NCBI RefSeq assembly: GCF_024746795.1
Contig: NZ_CP080524.1
Location: 1,831,001 to 1,895,000, forward strand
Reading direction: 5' to 3'
Length of the DNA stretch: 64,000 nucleotides
Origin: Mesorhizobium sp. AR10
GTDB taxonomy: Bacteria; Pseudomonadota; Alphaproteobacteria; Rhizobiales; Rhizobiaceae
In this document: positions 61,860-64,000 of the stretch, piece by piece
Layout of the letters: every line of letters begins with the position of its first letter
Position numbering within the stretch: the first letter of the stretch is position 1
Translations under genes and position numbers: made by a program
Notes under the pieces: model-generated
Told to the model about the DNA's origin: nothing
What the model saw: only the letters and a program-made list of their open reading frames with translations
Database searches by the model: none

Positions 61860-61905
61860 TTCGATGGAATTGATTCGGGCGGACTGATTCGGGGCGGGGC
61901 GAAGG

Positions 61906-63927
61906 CTAACCTTCGATCTTGGCGCTCGCGACCTTGAGCGAATCGTTGTCTTCCTGCTTGAGCAAGTCGTCGATGCGCTCGCGCTCACGCTTGAAGGCGA
62001 CGAGATCGTCGCCCTTGAGCACTTTGCCGACCGGCAGGCGAACACGCATAGGGTCGACCTTGGTGCCGTTGACGATCAGCTCGTAGTGGAGATGCGGACC
62101 GGTGGCGAGGCCTGTCTGGCCAAGGAAGCCGATGGTCTGCCCCTGGCGGACATGAACGCCCGGCTCCATGCCCTTGGCGAAGGCGCTCTGGTGATTATAG
62201 GACGTCTCGTAGCCATTGGCATGGCGGATGATGATCTGCTTGCCATAGCCGCCGGCCCAGCCGGCCTTCTCGATGACGCCATTGCCGGCGGCAATGATCG
62301 GCGTTCCAATGGGGGCGGCCCAGTCGACGCCGGTGTGCATGCGGACATAGCCGAGGATCGGATGTCTGCGGGCGCCGAAGCCGGAGCGAAATTTTCCCGC
62401 GGGCAGGGGATTGCGCAGCAGGAACTGCTTGGCGCTCGAGCCGTCCTCGTCGAAATAGTCGGTGCTGCCGTCCTGCATCTGGAATCGGTAGAAGTTGCGC
62501 GTCGTGCCGCCGAAGGTCGACGAGACATAGAGCAGCTCGGACTCGTCGGATGCCTGGTCGTCGCCGTCCGGCTGGGAGAACAGCACATCGATGCGGTCCG
62601 ACGGGCTGAGTCGCGACTGGAAGTCGACATCGGATGCCAGGAGCTTGACCAGTTGCTGGGTCATCTTCTTCGACATGCCGTAGGAATAGGCGGCGCGATA
62701 GATGCCGTCATAGATGTTCGGCAGATTGCCGCGCACCACCACCGGCGGCGAATCATCGAACGCCGTCAGCAATTCGGGATTGGGCTCCGGCTCCTGCGCC
62801 GGCACATATTGGCCGCGATCGTCGAGCGCGATGGTGACGATATGCTGGGTGCGGTCATAGACGCTGGTGCGGACGACCTTGGCGGCGTCGCCATGGACCT
62901 CAAGACCGACGCGCAGCACGGTTCCGGCCTTGAGCGCCGGTGCGTTCAGCAATTTCGCGATCGCCTCGGCCATGCCGGTGGCGTCCTGGCCCGTGTAGCC
63001 CGAATCAGCGAAGGCCTCGGTCAGGTCGCGGTCCTTGGTAAAGGGAATGATTTCCTCGGCGAAAGCCGGCGTCTGGTCGTCGGCAACAGCGCGTGGCGAC
63101 ACCGAGACGTTTTCCGGCACGATCTTGACGTCGTAGGAGCCGGCCATGCTTTCGGCAAAAGCCTCGCCGAATCGCTGCGGGTCGACATAGTGCAGCGAGG
63201 CGACCTGTACGGCGCCGTCGCTCAGATCGGTACCGGCCTCGCGCACCACCTTTTCCACTTCATCGGCGGAAAGGTCGCTCTTTTCGTCGAAGGCCGCCGT
63301 CTCGATCGGGAAATCGACCGTCTTCAGGCTCATCTCGCTTTCGACCTTGGCGCCATAGATCTGGCCGGCGGCGGCGGTCGCCGGCTGGGCGGCATTGTCA
63401 TCGCCGTCGTCGCCAAACACCTGCATCGGGTCGAACGGTGGATAGGAGCGACTGGTCGTATGCCCCGCGGCCAGCGCCATCTTGATCTGCACGAAGGGCA
63501 TGGTGTGGATGACGTCGCGGTCGCCGACCTTGGTCACCATCGACACTTCCATGCGCCGGCGGTCCTTGGCCTTGGCGATCTGGCGCGGCGCCACCAGCCT
63601 GGTCGTCTTGGCGACCTCACCCGAATCGCCATTGCTGGCAAGGCTGATCAGTTCGGCGATCTCGGGCGGCGTCGCCAGTTGCTGGCGACCGTCAAGGGCG
63701 GCGAACAGCGCCACGCCCATCAGCACACTCGAGGTCACGCCGGTAAGGAAGGTGCCCGACAGCCAGCGCGCCGAAACCTCACGCCGGTCGGGCGGGCCGC
63801 TGCGACCATCCGCGATCAGCGGCGGCTCGTTGCCGAGTTCGGCTATGACATCTTCCGTGTCTGGCATCCAGAAAGGCTGCTTCTTCCCCGGGCGGAACGG
63901 CTTGTCGCTTTGTTTGGGCCATGACAT
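61906..63927 (-). CDS. M23 family metallopeptidase, membrane-anchored
   Basis: 673-aa envelope protein: a cytoplasmic N terminus (about 1-55) with one helix near residues 58-78 (WLSGTFLTGVTSSVLMGVALFAAL), a long periplasmic middle region and a C-terminal peptidase domain (about 520-640). The zinc site is complete: RRHPILGYVRMHTGVDWAAPIGTP (HxxxD) and GLATGPHLHYELIVNG (HLH). M23 enzymes cut peptidoglycan cross-links or, when degenerate, activate amidases; the intact ligands suggest activity. The start is ATG at 63927; the overlapping ATGG at 63922 is out of frame. The final 73 bases of the window show no gene. Confidence 0.93.
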   Translation of the reverse strand: MSWPKQSDKPFRPGKKQPFWMPDTEDVIAELGNEPPLIADGRSGPPDRREVSARWLSGTFLTGVTSSVLMGVALFAALDGRQQLATPPEIAELISLASNGDSGEVAKTTRLVAPRQIAKAKDRRRMEVSMVTKVGDRDVIHTMPFVQIKMALAAGHTTSRSYPPFDPMQVFGDDGDDNAAQPATAAAGQIYGAKVESEMSLKTVDFPIETAAFDEKSDLSADEVEKVVREAGTDLSDGAVQVASLHYVDPQRFGEAFAESMAGSYDVKIVPENVSVSPRAVADDQTPAFAEEIIPFTKDRDLTEAFADSGYTGQDATGMAEAIAKLLNAPALKAGTVLRVGLEVHGDAAKVVRTSVYDRTQHIVTIALDDRGQYVPAQEPEPNPELLTAFDDSPPVVVRGNLPNIYDGIYRAAYSYGMSKKMTQQLVKLLASDVDFQSRLSPSDRIDVLFSQPDGDDQASDESELLYVSSTFGGTTRNFYRFQMQDGSTDYFDEDGSSAKQFLLRNPLPAGKFRSGFGARRHPILGYVRMHTGVDWAAPIGTPIIAAGNGVIEKAGWAGGYGKQIIIRHANGYETSYNHQSAFAKGMEPGVHVRQGQTIGFLGQTGLATGPHLHYELIVNGTKVDPMRVRLPVGKVLKGDDLVAFKRERERIDDLLKQEDNDSLKVASAKIEG

Positions 63928-64000
63928 TTGCCTGTCACGGCGGGTGAAGTCAACGAAGCGCCCAGCCCCGGCCGAAATCCCCCAATCAAGCGTCTCTTCA

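Noticed and set aside
62086..63924. A 612-codon frame opposite the M23 peptidase gene
   Set aside because: It is antisense to the peptidase and has no family signal.

Overview
The window is a GC-rich stretch of chromosome from an alphaproteobacterium of the order Hyphomicrobiales (Rhizobiales), most likely Mesorhizobium or a close relative. This rests on gene content and order (lysC-ptsP-prfA-prmC-DUF4167-clpB; grxC, a nitrilase and DUF1178 together; secA divergent from a parvulin gene), on rhizobium-type dispersed palindromes, and on regulatory sites of alphaproteobacterial type. No insertion sequence, prophage, CRISPR array, rRNA or plasmid origin was seen. There is one tRNA, Leu(CAA). Species identity is an inference; no database search was possible.

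1-13 kb: an MalK/UgpC-type ABC ATPase at the left edge, then a minus-strand iron-type ABC operon (binding protein, fused permease, ATPase) with an IRO-like palindrome in its promoter. Divergent from it is an ECF sigma factor with an NrsF-type membrane anti-sigma and a matching promoter. A membrane PAS-GGDEF protein follows, then hbd, etfA and etfB, and a four-gene minus-strand operon (SDR, HIG1-like, cobalamin adenosyltransferase, rhomboid).

14-24 kb: membrane and housekeeping genes (YihY/BrkB, a DMT exporter, gluQRS, an AlkA-like glycosylase, an HNH nuclease, dsbB, a DedA-like protein, tRNA-Leu), then a possible catabolic group of APC permease, LuxR-type regulator and amidase.

24-32 kb: the most accessory-looking part. 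Two diverged paralogous secreted proteins of unknown function, each with a conserved Cys pair and two conserved His, flank a translationally coupled flippase and BioF2-type acetyltransferase. Next come a probably frameshifted DUF1127-like gene and a DUF4242 gene, and, divergently, a large LAL/MalT-type regulator. A TGTGA-N6-TCACA palindrome lies between the last two.

32-45 kb: secA, a parvulin-type isomerase, a glycosyltransferase and a secreted caspase-fold protease that lie between the isomerase gene and argJ, then a GNAT protein, a mutT-like Nudix gene, a lone Flp pilin, a methyltransferase, comF, grxC, a nitrilase-fold hydrolase and DUF1178.

45-64 kb: a MarR regulator with a divergent DMT exporter, ubiG, lysC, ptsP, prfA-prmC, a DUF4167 protein, clpB with a heat-shock-like promoter, cell-wall enzymes (an L,D-transpeptidase and an M23 peptidase) and a DHA2-type MFS exporter.

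REP-like palindromes recur between genes in at least two related sequence families. Copies differ by paired substitutions that keep the stems intact, so the folded structure itself seems to be conserved.
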